DNA of 64,000 bases from DATAOG01 sp963753685 (GCA_963753685.1 CAVWDE010000021.1:124001-188000); one strand, 5' to 3'. Numbered from the stretch's first letter, positions 19,895 to 29,514 are shown. Numbers and translations are program-made. Notes: generated by a model not told the origin, from the sequence alone.

Positions 19895-20980
19895 ATGCCT
19901 CTCGCTGCCACGCCCGACCTGCTTCGGGCAACCGCCTGCCGCAAAACTCCGCGCGCCCCCGACGGCGGCGGCGCGGTGCCGTCCGACGAGAAGCTGTGGC
20001 TGAAGATCCTCGCCCGCTACCGCGATCCCGACGCGGGGCGGAGCGTGTACGAGGTCCTGGTCACGGCGGTGCCGTTCTTCGCACTGTGGGCGATCATGCT
20101 GCTGTGCCTGAATTACGGCTATTGGCTGAGCCTGGCCCTCGCCGTGCCGGCGGCCGGGTTCCTGGTCCGGCTGTTCATGATCCAGCACGATTGCGGCCAT
20201 GGCTCGTTCTTCCGTCACCGCTTGGCCAACAACACGCTCGGGCGAGCGATCGGCGTGCTGACGCTGACCCCCTACGACTACTGGCGGCGCACCCATGCGC
20301 TCCATCACGCCGGCTCGGGCAATCTCGACCGCCGGGGCAAGGGCGATGTCACCACGCTCACGGTCGCCGAATACCTGAACCTGCCGCGCTGGCGCCGGGT
20401 CGCTTACCGGCTGTCGCGCAATCCGCTGATCCTGCTGCTGCTCGGCCCGATCTACATCTTCCTCCTCAAGCATCGCCTGCCGATCGAACTGATGGATGGC
20501 GGCAAGGATGTCTGGATCAGCGTCATGGCGACCAACCTCGGCATCGCCGGGATCGTGGCCGGCATGAGTGCCTTGGTCGGCGTCCACGACTTCCTGCTCG
20601 TGCAGCTGCCGATCACGCTGCTCGCGTCCTCGATCGGGATCTGGCTGTTTTACGTGCAGCACCAGTTCGAGGAGACCTACTGGGACCATCAGGACGCATG
20701 GAGCTTCCATGCCGGCGCCATGCAGGGCAGCACCCACTTCGATCTGCCGGCGCCGCTCAGATGGTTCACCGCCAACATCGGCATCCACCACGTCCATCAC
20801 CTGGCGAGCCGGATCCCAAGCTATCGGCTGAGCGAGGTGCTGAGGGACCATCCGACGCTGCGCAACGTCAGCCGGCTGACGCTCGGCCAGAGCTTCAGGT
20901 GCTTCCGCCTGGCGCTGTGGGACGAGGAACGGCGCCGCCTGATCGGCTTCCGGGACCTGCGCGCGCTCAGGACCGCCTGA
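19895..20980 (+). CDS. Membrane fatty acid desaturase
   Basis: 361-residue integral membrane di-iron desaturase. Three histidine boxes: HDCGH (98-102), HALHH (134-138) and HHVHH (298-302), with hydrophobic spans around residues 55-95, 178-192, 210-230 and 235-255. These are the ligands for the di-iron centre that uses O2 to introduce a double bond into acyl chains. Start ATG 19895 has GGAG seven to ten bases upstream; longer in-frame starts exist from 19790 but lack a ribosome site. Substrate (acyl-lipid or acyl-CoA) unknown. Stands alone next to a toxin-antitoxin pair. Confidence 0.9.
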   Translation: MPLAATPDLLRATACRKTPRAPDGGGAVPSDEKLWLKILARYRDPDAGRSVYEVLVTAVPFFALWAIMLLCLNYGYWLSLALAVPAAGFLVRLFMIQHDCGHGSFFRHRLANNTLGRAIGVLTLTPYDYWRRTHALHHAGSGNLDRRGKGDVTTLTVAEYLNLPRWRRVAYRLSRNPLILLLLGPIYIFLLKHRLPIELMDGGKDVWISVMATNLGIAGIVAGMSALVGVHDFLLVQLPITLLASSIGIWLFYVQHQFEETYWDHQDAWSFHAGAMQGSTHFDLPAPLRWFTANIGIHHVHHLASRIPSYRLSEVLRDHPTLRNVSRLTLGQSFRCFRLALWDEERRRLIGFRDLRALRTA

Positions 20981-21001
20981 AAGGCTCGAACCGCCGGCAG
21001 C

Positions 21002-21382
21002 TCAGCGGATCACTTCGATCGCGACCCCAATGTCGAGGCGTGCCCAGGAGCGGTCGGCGGTCAGGGCGACCGCTCCCAACCTCAGCGCCAGCGAAAGACA
21101 GGCCCGATCGCCGAACGAGAGGCCAAGGGTCCGCGTTCTCTGACGCAGCATGCCGGCGGTGTAGGCTTGCGCTGCGTCAAAGGCATGGATGTCGAGATCG
21201 AGCCGTTCGATGGCCAGGTGAATCTCCAATTCCGGGACGCCGTCCTGGTCGAGTTTCGCCACCACCTCAGAGAGGTTCACGGCACCAATGCCGGCACCCT
21301 CGAGGCGGGGCTCCACGCGTTCGGCACCCGGCTGGGCGCGCAGCACGGCAAGCAGCGCCGACGCATCGAGCACGACCGTCAT
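21002..21382 (-). CDS. PIN-domain toxin (VapC type)
   Basis: 126-residue PIN ribonuclease. Acidic active-site residues appear in VVLDASALLAVL (Asp), NLSEVVAKL (Glu), LGLSFGDRACLSLA (Asp) and ALTADRSW (Asp). Its ATG overlaps the antitoxin stop by ATGA, the usual coupling for toxin-antitoxin pairs. Likely cuts tRNA or other structured RNA when freed from the antitoxin. Full length, no missing catalytic residue seen. Confidence 0.88.
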   Translation of the reverse strand: MTVVLDASALLAVLRAQPGAERVEPRLEGAGIGAVNLSEVVAKLDQDGVPELEIHLAIERLDLDIHAFDAAQAYTAGMLRQRTRTLGLSFGDRACLSLALRLGAVALTADRSWARLDIGVAIEVIR

Positions 21383-21630
21383 TCACGCTCGGCCGCCCGT
21401 CGGCGCTCTTCGATCAGCTCGTCGACCAGGGAACGGTCACGGTCGGGAATATATTTGGCGATGATCGCCTGTGCTTCCTCGATCGCCTTCCTGTACGACC
21501 GCATGTGTAATTCGCCTTCCTGGATCTCGAGGACCACCGGATCGCCGGGTCCGATTCCAAGCTCCTTGCGTAGCCTGGCAGGAATCAGGACTCGGCCACC
21601 TCGATCGATCTTGGCTCGAGCCGTTGTCAT
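21379..21630 (-). CDS. AbrB/SpoVT-type antitoxin
   Basis: 83-residue swapped-hairpin antitoxin: TTARAKIDRGGRVLIPARLRKELGIGPGDPVVLEI is the AbrB DNA-binding fold, followed by a C-terminal helix (RSLVDELIEERRRAAERE) likely to wrap the PIN toxin. ATG 21630 is chosen because the conserved domain starts there; upstream in-frame residues look random. Expected to autorepress from the 118-base gap 21631-21748, in which I saw no clear palindrome. Confidence 0.87.
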   Translation of the reverse strand: MTTARAKIDRGGRVLIPARLRKELGIGPGDPVVLEIQEGELHMRSYRKAIEEAQAIIAKYIPDRDRSLVDELIEERRRAAERE

Positions 21631-21748
21631 GGCAGATCCTTTAAAAGCGCCAGAGGAGCACAATCGGCGTTGCCATGGCCCTAGGTCAAGACGTGCGTAT
21701 CCCACTCCGATCTGTGCGCTGGCCTCGCTGCCGGCTGAGTCGAGCTGC

Positions 21749-22240
21749 TCAGGTTGTAGCGCGCAGGTTGAGGCAGAGGTCGAGCTCGTCCCGAAGCGGG
21801 ATGCCGTACGCCCCGATCGCCGGGATCGAGGGCTTGAGGCGACGCGCTTCGTCGAGCGCGCCACAGCAAATCCGCACGAGGCGAAATCCGCGGCGCTGAT
21901 AGAAGCGAAGCGCGTCCAGGTTGTCGTTGGTCGTGGTCACCCAAAGGGTCGGGACGCCGTCGGCCGTGAGACGGCGCACGAGCTCGCCCAGGAGCGCCGT
22001 GCCCACGCCCCGTCCCGACCGGACGGCGTCCAGGGTCACCAGCTCGGCGTCGCCCTCGATGCGGTAGGTGGCGAGCCCTTGCCGGTCACCCGCGACCAGC
22101 GCGGGCAGCGCCGCCGCCTCGAATCGCACGCCGTGGGCGACCACGATCGTCGAGCCCCAACGCTCCCGGAGCAGGGCCTCGACCCATGGCTGGTCGGCGC
22201 CGGTCTTGGCCCGGATCGGCAGATCGCTCGCGACCGGCAT
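21749..22240 (-). CDS. GNAT-family N-acetyltransferase
   Basis: 163 residues. Acetyl-CoA binding motif A is visible as LVTLDAVRSGRGVGTALLGELVRRL, and motif B as NLDALRFYQRRGFRLV. Substrate unknown. Lies 11 bases upstream of nothing co-directional on its 3' side except the toxin-antitoxin pair, and 11 bases downstream of the aldo/keto reductase gene on the same strand, so it may be the last gene of that transcript. Confidence 0.85.
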   Translation of the reverse strand: MPVASDLPIRAKTGADQPWVEALLRERWGSTIVVAHGVRFEAAALPALVAGDRQGLATYRIEGDAELVTLDAVRSGRGVGTALLGELVRRLTADGVPTLWVTTTNDNLDALRFYQRRGFRLVRICCGALDEARRLKPSIPAIGAYGIPLRDELDLCLNLRATT

Positions 22241-22251
22241 CGCTCATCCAG

Positions 22252-23277
22252 CTAAGGCGTCGGCGCCGCCGGATCGATCAGCCGCTCTGCCTTCAGCTCG
22301 AGCCAGAGATCGGCCGGGATCAGGCGCCGCATGTGCTGCAGGTTGGCGCGCACCTGCGCCGGGCTGTTGGGTCCCGGGATCACGTTGGCGACCGCCGGAT
22401 GGTGTAGCGGAAACTGCAGCGCCGCCGCGGCCAGCGGCACACCATGGCGGGCGCAGACGGCCGCGATCCGCCGGGTGCGCTCGAGCACACCCGGCTCGGC
22501 CGGCTGGTAGGCGTAGAGCGCGCCCTCGCCCGGACCGCCCGCGAGGATGCCGGAGGCGAACACCGCGCCGATCACCACGGATACGCCCCGCTCCAGGCAG
22601 AGCGGCAATTCCTCCGCAAGCGCCGGCTGGTCGAGCAGCGTGTAGGGCATGGCGACCAGGAAGAAGTCGAGCTCGAAGCGTTCGAGAAACCGCGGAATCA
22701 TGCCGCTGTGATTGATGCCGGCGCCGATCGCGCCGATGTGTCCGCCGGCCTTCAGTTCGGCGAGCGCCGCATAGCCGCCGCCCGCGTCGAGCTGGTCGAA
22801 GGCGGCGCGCACGCCGTCCTCGGTCTTCTGATGCCGGAGGTCGAGATCGTGGATCAGCAGCGCATCGACGCTGTTGAGGCCGAGACGCGCGAGGCTGTCC
22901 TCGTAGGAGCGGAGCACGCCACCCCGCGTGTAGTCGAAGCGGAAGTCGAACGGCAGGCCGCCCGCCCAGCGCGCCTGGCTGAAGGTCGCCGGGTCCTGCG
23001 GCCGAAAGTAGACCCGGCCGACCTTGGTCGAGAGCACGAACGAACCGCGCGGCTTGGTCCGGAGCACACGGCCCAGCCGATGCTCGCTCTTGCCGTTGCC
23101 ATACCAGGGCGACGTATCGAAATGCCCGATGCCGGCGGCATACGCGGCCTCGACGGTCAGATCTGCGCGCGCTTCATCGATCACCTCGACCGGATCGCCG
23201 AGCGTGCCGCCGCCGAACCCGAGCCGCGTCACCTCGCCCCTGGTCTTTCCCAAGTGCCGGGTCTCGAACGGGTCCAT
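22252..23277 (-). CDS. Aldo/keto reductase (aldose dehydrogenase-like)
   Basis: 341 residues, NAD(P)-dependent TIM barrel. Catalytic tetrad visible as Asp and Tyr in HFDTSPWYGNGKSE, Lys in LSTKVGR and His in LLIHDLDL. The pattern GFGGGTLGDP near the start and the PWYG motif resemble the branch containing D-threo-aldose (fucose) dehydrogenases. It heads away from a group of other dehydrogenases on the same strand, suggesting a shared sugar or sugar-acid catabolic role. Confidence 0.88.
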   Translation of the reverse strand: MDPFETRHLGKTRGEVTRLGFGGGTLGDPVEVIDEARADLTVEAAYAAGIGHFDTSPWYGNGKSEHRLGRVLRTKPRGSFVLSTKVGRVYFRPQDPATFSQARWAGGLPFDFRFDYTRGGVLRSYEDSLARLGLNSVDALLIHDLDLRHQKTEDGVRAAFDQLDAGGGYAALAELKAGGHIGAIGAGINHSGMIPRFLERFELDFFLVAMPYTLLDQPALAEELPLCLERGVSVVIGAVFASGILAGGPGEGALYAYQPAEPGVLERTRRIAAVCARHGVPLAAAALQFPLHHPAVANVIPGPNSPAQVRANLQHMRRLIPADLWLELKAERLIDPAAPTP

Positions 23278-23317
23278 GGCGCCTCCGATCCGTTCGGCTG
23301 TCAGCAGCGCGGCGCGC

Positions 23318-24367
23318 TCACGACAGGAACACGCCCTTGCCGGTGGTCTGGGTGTCGAACAGTTTGTAGGCCTCGTCGGCCTGGTCGAGGCGGTAGCGCT
23401 GGGTGAACAGGCGGTCGACGTCGATCCTGCGGTCGGCGACGAAACGGGCGCACTCGGCCTGGATCACGCTCGAGAAGGTCCAGGAGCCGATCACGGTCAG
23501 CTGCCTGCGGATCATGTCGCGGCTGACGTCGATCGTGACGCTGCCGCCCTCGCCGACGAAGCAGACCTTGCCCCAGGTGCGGGTCGCCCGCACCGCCGCC
23601 GAGCGCGCCGCCTCGGCGCCCGAGCAGTCGAGCGCGAGATCGACCCCTTCGCCATGCGTCTGCGCCTTCAGCGCCTCGACCGGATCGTCGGCGCCCGGGT
23701 CGATCACCGCGTCGGCGCCGAACTCGCGCGCAAGCGCGCGCCGCTCCGCTCCGATGTCGATCGCGATCACGCGGGCACCCATGGCGCTCGCCAGCTGGCA
23801 GGCACTGAGCCCGACCGGGCCCTGGCCGAAGATCGCGATCGTGTCGCGTCCGGACAGCTCGAGACGGCGGAGCGCATTGTAGGCGGTGCCGGTGCCGCAG
23901 GCGATCGCAGCGCCGGTGGCGAACGACAGCTCGTCCGGCAGCGGCACGAGCGTGCGCGCCGGCACCTGCATGTAGTCGGCATGCGCGCCGTTGGCGGTCA
24001 CGCCATAGACCACGAAGCCCGCCCGGCAGAGCTGCGACCAGCCGACCTTGCAGTGCTTGCAGACCCCGCAGCCGCAATAGTGGTGATCCATCACGCGCAT
24101 GCCGACCTTGGCCTCGGCAGGGGTGACGCCAGGGCCCACGGCGGCGACCACGCCGCAGGGCTCGTGGCCGGCGATGATCGGCTCGGTGAGATCGCCGAGG
24201 CCCAGTGCCCGCTGCGCCTCGCCAGGGGCCGAGCGATAGAACTTGAGATCGCTGCCGCACATGCCGGACGCCTTGATCTCGAGCACGACCTCGCCCGGTC
24301 CCGGCGTCGGGTCCGGAAAGCTCTTCAGGCCCACCTTGCGATCGCCCAGAAACACCACGCCTCGCAT
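23318..24367 (-). CDS. Zinc-dependent alcohol dehydrogenase (MDR superfamily)
   Basis: 349 residues. Catalytic zinc ligands in GMCGSD (Cys) and AGHEPCG (His, Glu); structural zinc lobe with four cysteines in CGCGVCKHCKVGWSQLC; Rossmann motif IFGQGPVGLSACQLA. Binding of NAD(H) is suggested by the acidic end of the second strand (IAIDIGAERR). Related to threonine/sorbitol-type dehydrogenases. Same strand and spacing as the flanking oxidoreductases. Confidence 0.92.
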   Translation of the reverse strand: MRGVVFLGDRKVGLKSFPDPTPGPGEVVLEIKASGMCGSDLKFYRSAPGEAQRALGLGDLTEPIIAGHEPCGVVAAVGPGVTPAEAKVGMRVMDHHYCGCGVCKHCKVGWSQLCRAGFVVYGVTANGAHADYMQVPARTLVPLPDELSFATGAAIACGTGTAYNALRRLELSGRDTIAIFGQGPVGLSACQLASAMGARVIAIDIGAERRALAREFGADAVIDPGADDPVEALKAQTHGEGVDLALDCSGAEAARSAAVRATRTWGKVCFVGEGGSVTIDVSRDMIRRQLTVIGSWTFSSVIQAECARFVADRRIDVDRLFTQRYRLDQADEAYKLFDTQTTGKGVFLS

Positions 24368-24405
24368 CGATCCCTCCCCCTGATTGCCGGTCTGCGTCTG
24401 CGGGC

Positions 24406-25353
24406 TTAGGAGCGGGCGGCGCCGGCGTCAACGCCGGCGTCAGAGGGTTGCAGGCTCATGGGAAAGCCCTGCGCGCGCAACTCCGTGCCGAGCGCGTCCT
24501 CGAGCAGCTTGACCACCATCGGCGACCACGCGCTGCCGCCGTAGCGCGCCCGCGCGCGCAGGAAGGTCTGCTCGACCAGGCCCGCGAGCTCGAGCGGCAC
24601 GCCCAAGGTGCTGCCGAGCTGGTGCGCGAGGCCGAGATCCTTGCACGCGAGATCCATGGTGAAGCCGATGTCGTAGCTGCCCGAGAGGATCACCCGGCTT
24701 TCGGTCTCGTGCACGAAGCTGTTGCCCGAGCTCGCCTGGATCGCATCGAACGCCTTGGCCAGGTCGAGGCCGCCACGCCTGGCCAGCATCAGCGCTTCGC
24801 CGACCGCGACCAGGTGGATAAAGGCCAGCATGTTGGTGATCACCTTGATCACCGAGGCGCTGCCCAGCGGGCCCATGTGCAAAACCTTGCCGCCCATCGC
24901 CGCGAACGCCGGCAGGTGGGCCTCGAACACCGCCACTTCGCCGCCGACCAGGACGGTGATCTCGCCGGTCGCCGCCTTGTGCACGCCGCCGGTCACCGGC
25001 GCCTCCAGACAGGCGATGCCGCGCGCCGCCGCCTGCGCGCCGAGGCGCCTGATCTCCTCGGGATCGTTGGTGCTCATGTCGATCCAGGCGCCGCCCGGCC
25101 GCAACCCCGCGAGCACGCCATCCGCGCCTTCGACCACGGCCGCGACGGCGGCGGGCGAGGGCAGGCAGGTGAAGACGCTGTCGGCCCCAGCCGCAACCTC
25201 GCCTGGCGACGTGCCCCAGGCAGCGCCGGCCGCGATCAGGCTGTCCGCGCGCGCGCGCTCGAGATCGTGAACCGTGACCGTGAAGCCTGCCCGCAGCAGG
25301 CTCCGGGCGAGATGGCCGCCGAGGTTGCCCAGTCCGACGAACCCGAGCCGCAT
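24406..25353 (-). CDS. 3-hydroxyisobutyrate dehydrogenase-family oxidoreductase
   Basis: 315 residues of the beta-hydroxyacid dehydrogenase family: N-terminal Rossmann GFVGLGNLGGHLARSL, substrate loop APVTGGVHKAATGEI, and the catalytic lysine in SVIKVITNML, followed by the all-helical domain. The family includes 3-hydroxyisobutyrate, tartronate semialdehyde and 2-(hydroxymethyl)glutarate dehydrogenases. The ATG overlaps the upstream gene's stop by one base. Because an enamidase homologue lies nearby, a 2-(hydroxymethyl)glutarate-type substrate deserves thought, but that is inference. Confidence 0.9.
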   Translation of the reverse strand: MRLGFVGLGNLGGHLARSLLRAGFTVTVHDLERARADSLIAAGAAWGTSPGEVAAGADSVFTCLPSPAAVAAVVEGADGVLAGLRPGGAWIDMSTNDPEEIRRLGAQAAARGIACLEAPVTGGVHKAATGEITVLVGGEVAVFEAHLPAFAAMGGKVLHMGPLGSASVIKVITNMLAFIHLVAVGEALMLARRGGLDLAKAFDAIQASSGNSFVHETESRVILSGSYDIGFTMDLACKDLGLAHQLGSTLGVPLELAGLVEQTFLRARARYGGSAWSPMVVKLLEDALGTELRAQGFPMSLQPSDAGVDAGAARS

Positions 25354-26537
25354 CAGAGCGGCCGGTCGTGCATATCGAGGTGAAGCTCCTTGCCGGTATA
25401 GGGATGACGCGCCGCGACCTCCTCGTCGAGTTCGACGCCGAGCCCTGGCCCGGCCGGCGGGATCACGTAGCCATCCTCCCAGACGATCGGGACCCGCAGA
25501 ATCTCGGCGTGGAAGCCGCCCCATGTCTGAATGCTCTCGAGTATGAGAAAATTCGGGCTGCAGGCCGCGATCTGGATGTTGGCAGCACCCTCGATCGGGC
25601 CGCAGTAGAGATGGGGCGCGATCTGGGCGTAGTGGGCCTCGGCCATGCCGGCGATCTTCTTGGCTTCGAGGATGCCGCCCACGCGTCCGAGCGCCATCTG
25701 CAGGATCGAGGCGGCGCCGGTCTGGAGCACGCGCGCGAACTCGTACTTGGTCGCGAGGCGCTCGCCGGTCGCGATCGGGATGGTCGTCTGGCGCGCGACC
25801 TTGACCATCTCCTCCGGCATCTCCGGCGGGGTCGGCTCCTCGAACCACAAAGGGTCAAAGGGCTCGAGCCGGCGCGCGAGCCGGATCGCACCGGCCGCGG
25901 TCATCTGACCGTGGGTCCCGAACAGCAGGTCGCACCGACTGCCGATCGCCTCCCGGAGCATCTTCACGAAGCGCTCGGTATGCTCCAGCGCTTCCAGGGA
26001 CAGCTGCCGCGGATCAAAGGCGGTGTAGGGCCCGACCGGATCGAATTTGACGGCGGTAAAGCCCTTGGCGACGTACTCGGCGGCACGCACGGCGGCGAGC
26101 TCGGGGTCGCGGTAGACGCAGGTCGGATCGCCCGGCTCGGGATAGAGGTAGCTGTAGGATCGCAGCCGCTCGTGCACCCGCCCGCCGAGCAACTCGTAGA
26201 CCGGCTTGCCCAGCTCCTTGCCGACGATGTCCCAGCAGGCCATCTCGAGGCCGCTCAGGATGCCCATGAGCGACAGATCGGGGCGCTGGCTATAGCCTGC
26301 GGAATAGACGACCCGCCACAGGCGCTCGATCTTGAAGGGGTCGGTGTCCAGGACGTAGCGCTGGAACAGGTCCTCGATCATGCCTGCAACCGTGTGCGGG
26401 CCGAACGGGACGCCGTAGACCTCGCCGACGCCTTCGATCCCGCCATCGGTCACGAGCTTCAGAAAGACGAAATAGCGGCCGCCGAAGTGGGGTGGCGGAT
26501 TGCCGACCACGAAGGTCTTGAGACCGGTGATCCGCAT
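25353..26537 (-). CDS. Mandelate racemase/muconate lactonizing enzyme family dehydratase
   Basis: 394 residues, enolase superfamily. N-terminal capping domain to about residue 125, then the barrel: metal ligands Asp in RCDLLFGTHGQ, Glu in LWFEEPTPP and Glu in ATGERLA, with candidate acid/base His in GTHGQ and in APHLYCGP. Such an arrangement is that of acid-sugar dehydratases (galactonate/gluconate/mannonate type) rather than of MLE. Likely dehydrates a sugar acid supplied by the neighbouring dehydrogenases. Exact substrate unknown. Confidence 0.9.
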   Translation of the reverse strand: MRITGLKTFVVGNPPPHFGGRYFVFLKLVTDGGIEGVGEVYGVPFGPHTVAGMIEDLFQRYVLDTDPFKIERLWRVVYSAGYSQRPDLSLMGILSGLEMACWDIVGKELGKPVYELLGGRVHERLRSYSYLYPEPGDPTCVYRDPELAAVRAAEYVAKGFTAVKFDPVGPYTAFDPRQLSLEALEHTERFVKMLREAIGSRCDLLFGTHGQMTAAGAIRLARRLEPFDPLWFEEPTPPEMPEEMVKVARQTTIPIATGERLATKYEFARVLQTGAASILQMALGRVGGILEAKKIAGMAEAHYAQIAPHLYCGPIEGAANIQIAACSPNFLILESIQTWGGFHAEILRVPIVWEDGYVIPPAGPGLGVELDEEVAARHPYTGKELHLDMHDRPL

Positions 26538-26543
26538 GCGGCC

Positions 26544-27719
26544 TCAGGCGAGCGCCAGCACGGCTGCGGCGAAGCGATCGATGTCGGCGTCGGTCACATG
26601 ACGCACGGTCGACTCGCGCATGGCCCGGGTCTCGGACGCTCGCATCTCCGCGGCCAGAGCGAGGGGACCCACGTTCTTGAACGCCGCCGGCAGCCGCCGC
26701 TCCACGCCGACGCGGTTGAGGAAGTCCGAATACCAGCCCGGCAGCGCCGCGGCATCGTGGGCCGCGCCGCAGGCTTCGGCCGCCGCCGCGAACGCGCCCT
26801 GATCGGCCGCCACCTCCCAAGGGAGCACGACCTCGAGGGCGAGCGCGGTCGCGAGGCCGTGGTGCACCGGTGCCAGCGCCGCGAGCGCATGGGAGATGTT
26901 GTGCGCGAGCGCGCAGCCGCAGTTGTCGATCGCGATCCCGGCATGCGCCGCGCCGAGCAGCATGTGGCCGCGGGCGACGAGGTTGCCGGGCTCGTGCACG
27001 GCGGTCTCGAGCGCGCCTGCGATCAGGCCAAGCGCCCGGTGGGCGTAGAGGTTGCTCCACGGGTGCTGACAGACGTTGGTGCTGGCTTCAAGCGCGTGCG
27101 CGAAGGCATCGAGGCCGGTCCAGGCGGTCAGCTGCGGCGGCAGGGTCGTGGTCAGCTCCGGGTCAAGGACCACGCGCTCGGGCTTGGTCTCGGGCCCCCA
27201 GACCCAGACCTTCTTGCCGGCTTCGTTGGTGAAGACGTTGGTCGAGGAGAACTCCGAGCCGGTGCCGGCGGTGGTCGGCAGGCAGATCTTGGGCACCGTG
27301 CGCTTGGGCAGCGGCTTGCCTTCCATCGCGAAGTCGGCCGGACCATCGCCGGTCGTCGCTATGGTCGCCGCGATCTTGCCGATGTCCATGGCCGAGCCGC
27401 CGCCCAGGCAGACGACCAGACCGGCGGCGTTGAAGCGGACGAAGTCGGTCGCCGCCTCGACCTGCGGCTGCTTGGGCTCACCCTCGATGTCGGCAAATAG
27501 CGCGACCTCGGCGCCGGCCGCTTCGAGCGCAGCCAGGAGCCCGCTGGCGACCCCGAGCTCGACCAGCGCCCGGTCGGCGACCAGCACGACGGGCTTCCTC
27601 GGATGGCCGAGCGCCGCCGCATCCTCGGCGATCGTGCGCGCGCGCCCCGGCCCGAAGTGGACCTCGGGAACCCGTTTGACGGCAAACGCCGGAATCTCGG
27701 TCAGGCTGGCCATGCCCAT
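26544..27719 (-). CDS. Iron-containing alcohol dehydrogenase
   Basis: 391 residues, group III metal alcohol dehydrogenase. NAD-binding GGGSAMDIGK, TTAGTGSE, and iron ligands in TGLDAFAHALE (Asp, His), AHNISHALA (His) and PVHHGLATAL (His). First gene of the minus-strand oxidoreductase run and divergent from hyuB. The 118-base gap between them (27720-27837) holds a small GAAGG-TAGAG-CCTTC hairpin and presumably both promoters. Confidence 0.91.
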   Translation of the reverse strand: MGMASLTEIPAFAVKRVPEVHFGPGRARTIAEDAAALGHPRKPVVLVADRALVELGVASGLLAALEAAGAEVALFADIEGEPKQPQVEAATDFVRFNAAGLVVCLGGGSAMDIGKIAATIATTGDGPADFAMEGKPLPKRTVPKICLPTTAGTGSEFSSTNVFTNEAGKKVWVWGPETKPERVVLDPELTTTLPPQLTAWTGLDAFAHALEASTNVCQHPWSNLYAHRALGLIAGALETAVHEPGNLVARGHMLLGAAHAGIAIDNCGCALAHNISHALAALAPVHHGLATALALEVVLPWEVAADQGAFAAAAEACGAAHDAAALPGWYSDFLNRVGVERRLPAAFKNVGPLALAAEMRASETRAMRESTVRHVTDADIDRFAAAVLALA

Positions 27720-27837
27720 CCGCTCTGGCTACATCGGATCGCACCATGAAGGTAGAGCCTTCGTGCCGGTTGTCATGGTCGGAGCTCCGGCGATAGGTTC
27801 TGGCCGTCCCTCGTCCCTCTTGATCTGGCAGGAAGTC

Positions 27838-29511
27838 GTGGCTGAAGCACTGACCAGCGGCGTCGACCCGATCACGGTCTCGGTGATCCAGCATCGCCTG
27901 CACGCGATCGCCGAGGAGATGGGCGAGGCGATGCTGCGCACCTCCTACTCGCAGATCATCAATTCCAGCCGCGACTTCTCGACCGCGCTGACCGACGCCC
28001 TGGGCCGGCTGATCGCCCAGGCCGAGCACGTGCCGATCCACGTCGGCGCCTTGCCCTGGGCGGCGAAGTCGGTGCACGACGCGTTCCGCGGCCGGGTCCG
28101 GCCGGGCGACGTCTACCTGCTCAACGACCCCTACCACGGCGGCAACCATTTGCCCGACCTCACGGCCTTCGTGCCGGTATTCGACGGCGAGCGCCTCGCC
28201 TTCTGGTCGATCAACCGCTCGCATCAGAGCGACATCGGCGGCGCGACCCACGGCGCCTACAACCCGGCCGCCACCGAGATCTGGCAGGAGGGGATCCGCA
28301 TCCCGCCGCTCCAGCTCTACGAGCAGGGCAAGCTGCGCGCCGACGTGCTCGAGATGATCGTCCTCAATGTCCGCCACCCGCGGGAGTTCCGGGGCGACCT
28401 CGCGGCGATGATCGGCTCCGCCCGGGTCGGCGAGCGCCGGCTTTTGGAGCTGCTCGCGGAGTTCGGGCCAGAGACCACCGAGGCCGCGATCGAGGCGGTG
28501 CTGGACGGCGCCGAACGTCAGGTGCGGGCGGTGATCGCCGGCTGGCGGGATGGCGTCTACTACGGCGAGGCGGTGCTCGACGACGACGGCCATGGCGCTC
28601 TCGACGTCACGATCCGCGCCACGGTCACCAAACGCGGCAGCGACCTCGAGGTCGACCTGACGGCGTCCGATCCTCAGGTGGCCGGCTTCATCAATTCCTC
28701 ATACCCGAACATGCGCTCGGCCGTGGTCGTTGCGCTCGCCTACCTGATCGACCCGCAGACGCCCAAGAACGATGGCGCCTTCCGGCCGCTATCGGTGATC
28801 GCGAAGGAGGGCACGGTGGTCTGGGCGAAGCCGGGCGCGCCGGTCACGCTCTGCACCAACCATTGCGGCCAGGAGATCATCGAGGCGATCATCAAGGCGC
28901 TGGCGCCGGCCTGCCCGGAGCGCGCGATGGCCGGCTGGGGCCGGCGCTTCCGGATCGCGCTCCAGGGCACCGACCCGCGCACCGGCCGGGCCTTCATCTG
29001 GCACATGTTCCAGGCGCGCCCGGGCGGCGGGGCGTCGCCCGCGGGCGACGGCTGGCCGGCGGCGGGCGAGTGGCAGGCAGCGGGCGGCATCAAGTTCGGC
29101 AGCCTGGAAGTCGCCGAGGTCCGTTTTCCCCTGTTCTTCTGGCGTCACGAGTTCCGGCCCGACAGCGGCGGCGATGGCCGCTTCCGGGGTGGGCCGGGGG
29201 CCGAGCTCGAGATGGTGGTCGAGGTCGCCGAGGCCGCGGTCGCCAACACCGCGGGCGACGGCGTCCGCCATGGCGCCTGCGGCCTTCTCGGCGGCCAGGA
29301 CGGCCGGCCGCACCGCTACGTCCTCAAGTCCGCGGACCGCCCGGATCGGCCGCTGCGGACCAAGGAAGTCGGGATCGTGATCCGGCCGGGCGACGTGCTC
29401 GACGTGCGCTCGGGCGGCGGCGGCGGCTTCGGCGATCCGGCCCTGCGTTCCGAGCAGGAGCACGCCCGCGATCGCCGGCTCGGCTTCGTCACCGACGGCG
29501 CCGGGCACTGA
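27838..29511 (+). CDS. hyuB: Hydantoinase B / 5-oxoprolinase-type subunit
   Basis: 557 residues. Conserved HyuB blocks: DPITVSVIQHRLHAIAEEMGEAMLRTSYS, LIAQAEHVPIHVGALPWA, DVYLLNDPYHGGNHLPDLT and the C-terminal GGGGFGDP. Pairs with HyuA for ATP-dependent opening of hydantoin, oxoproline or related cyclic amides; acetone and acetophenone carboxylases belong to the same superfamily. GTG 27838 is chosen because it stands just before the conserved start with AGGA four bases upstream, a short spacing, so the start is uncertain; ATG 27775 is the alternative. Three bases separate it from hyuA. Confidence 0.88.
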   Translation: MAEALTSGVDPITVSVIQHRLHAIAEEMGEAMLRTSYSQIINSSRDFSTALTDALGRLIAQAEHVPIHVGALPWAAKSVHDAFRGRVRPGDVYLLNDPYHGGNHLPDLTAFVPVFDGERLAFWSINRSHQSDIGGATHGAYNPAATEIWQEGIRIPPLQLYEQGKLRADVLEMIVLNVRHPREFRGDLAAMIGSARVGERRLLELLAEFGPETTEAAIEAVLDGAERQVRAVIAGWRDGVYYGEAVLDDDGHGALDVTIRATVTKRGSDLEVDLTASDPQVAGFINSSYPNMRSAVVVALAYLIDPQTPKNDGAFRPLSVIAKEGTVVWAKPGAPVTLCTNHCGQEIIEAIIKALAPACPERAMAGWGRRFRIALQGTDPRTGRAFIWHMFQARPGGGASPAGDGWPAAGEWQAAGGIKFGSLEVAEVRFPLFFWRHEFRPDSGGDGRFRGGPGAELEMVVEVAEAAVANTAGDGVRHGACGLLGGQDGRPHRYVLKSADRPDRPLRTKEVGIVIRPGDVLDVRSGGGGGFGDPALRSEQEHARDRRLGFVTDGAGH

Positions 29512-29514
29512 GCG

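Noticed and set aside
19139..20851. Very long extension of the peptide-binding protein frame upstream of its signal peptide
   Set aside because: The signal peptide at 19138 fixes the start; the upstream part overlaps the desaturase gene on the other strand and includes relic sequence.
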